Below, piece after piece: positions 6,664-6,766 of a stretch of DNA of 6,766 bases; positions within the stretch are counted from its first letter, which is position 1; the number at the start of each line of letters is the position of its first letter. The position numbers and the translations under genes were made by a program. A model generated the notes under the pieces. The model was not told the DNA's origin, made no database searches, and was given only the letters and a program-made list of their open reading frames with translations. This stretch comes from Clostridia bacterium (GTDB lineage Bacteria > UBA6262 > WVXT01 > JAUXBS01). The DNA lies in assembly GCA_030619245.1 (NCBI GenBank), contig JAUXBS010000064.1, positions 1 to 6,766 of the forward strand, read 5' to 3'.

Positions 6664-6766
6664 TAAAAGGAAAGTCGCTTTAATAAAACATAAATACCTC
6701 AGGACAGGCGGGGCCGAGAAAGATATGATTTTAATGGTTGAAGGCCTGTTGAAGAGGGGGCATGAC
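6653..6766 (+). CDS. Family 4 glycosyltransferase, N-terminal fragment (3'-truncated)
   Basis: An ATG at 6653 overlaps the preceding gene by 11 bases and opens a frame that runs to the right edge without a stop, 38 codons in all. The peptide starts MAVNKRKVALIKHKYLRTGG and continues with AEKDMILMVEGLLKRGHD. A basic start, a beta strand (KVALIKH), a glycine loop with GGAEK, then an amphipathic helix ending in a GH-D turn is the classic opening of GT-B retaining glycosyltransferases of family 4. Only GAGA-like purines at about 6645-6648 precede it, so coupled translation is likely. Context suggests the next core-extending enzyme, using an unknown sugar. The catalytic E-x7-E region lies outside the window, so the family call rests on the N-terminus alone. 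Confidence 0.75.
   Translation, partial: MAVNKRKVALIKHKYLRTGGAEKDMILMVEGLLKRGHD

Overview
The window is one uninterrupted, all-plus-strand gene block from a diderm (LPS-bearing) bacterium. Six of its eight genes are recognisable lipid A / LPS inner-core enzymes: a Kdo transferase (waaA), a late lipid A acyltransferase (lpxL family), an ADP-heptose transferase (waaF type), a Kdo kinase-like protein (kdkA type), a WaaE/KdtX-like family 2 glycosyltransferase, and the first 38 codons of a family 4 glycosyltransferase. Ahead of them lie the 3' part of a HEAT-repeat protein and a class I SAM-dependent methyltransferase.

Layout: 1-1143 HEAT-repeat protein, whose reading frame is open to the left edge; 1147-1881 methyltransferase; 1908-3191 waaA; 3188-4105 lpxL-like; 4068-5087 waaF; 5084-5923 kdkA-like; 5905-6663 family 2 glycosyltransferase; 6653-end family 4 glycosyltransferase, cut by the right edge. 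Gaps are at most about 26 bases and from waaA onward every junction overlaps (4, 38, 4, 19 and 11 bases). This looks like the inside of a long, translationally coupled operon whose promoter and terminator are both outside the window. There is no intergenic stretch that could hold an RNA gene, CRISPR array or insertion sequence, and I saw none.

How the genes fit together (inference from family knowledge): WaaA attaches Kdo to a lipid A precursor at the inner face of the inner membrane. The acyltransferase adds a secondary acyl chain, a step that in E. coli prefers the Kdo-bearing substrate. The KdkA-like kinase would phosphorylate the Kdo. The heptosyltransferase and the later glycosyltransferases extend the core. 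The methyltransferase may modify a sugar or another envelope molecule, but nothing in its sequence fixes the substrate. The HEAT protein is probably a binding scaffold of unknown partner.

Organism: composition is moderate by eye, with a striking preference for AGG as arginine codon and frequent ATA for isoleucine. That is not typical of E. coli-like enterics. Together with the compact mixed core cluster it suggests an uncultivated-type diderm lineage such as Omnitrophota, Nitrospirota or a planctomycete relative. The phylum cannot be settled from this window. I found no convincing undescribed system; the points most worth a second look are the co-location of waaA with a Kdo-kinase homologue and the unexplained HEAT and methyltransferase genes at the head of the block.
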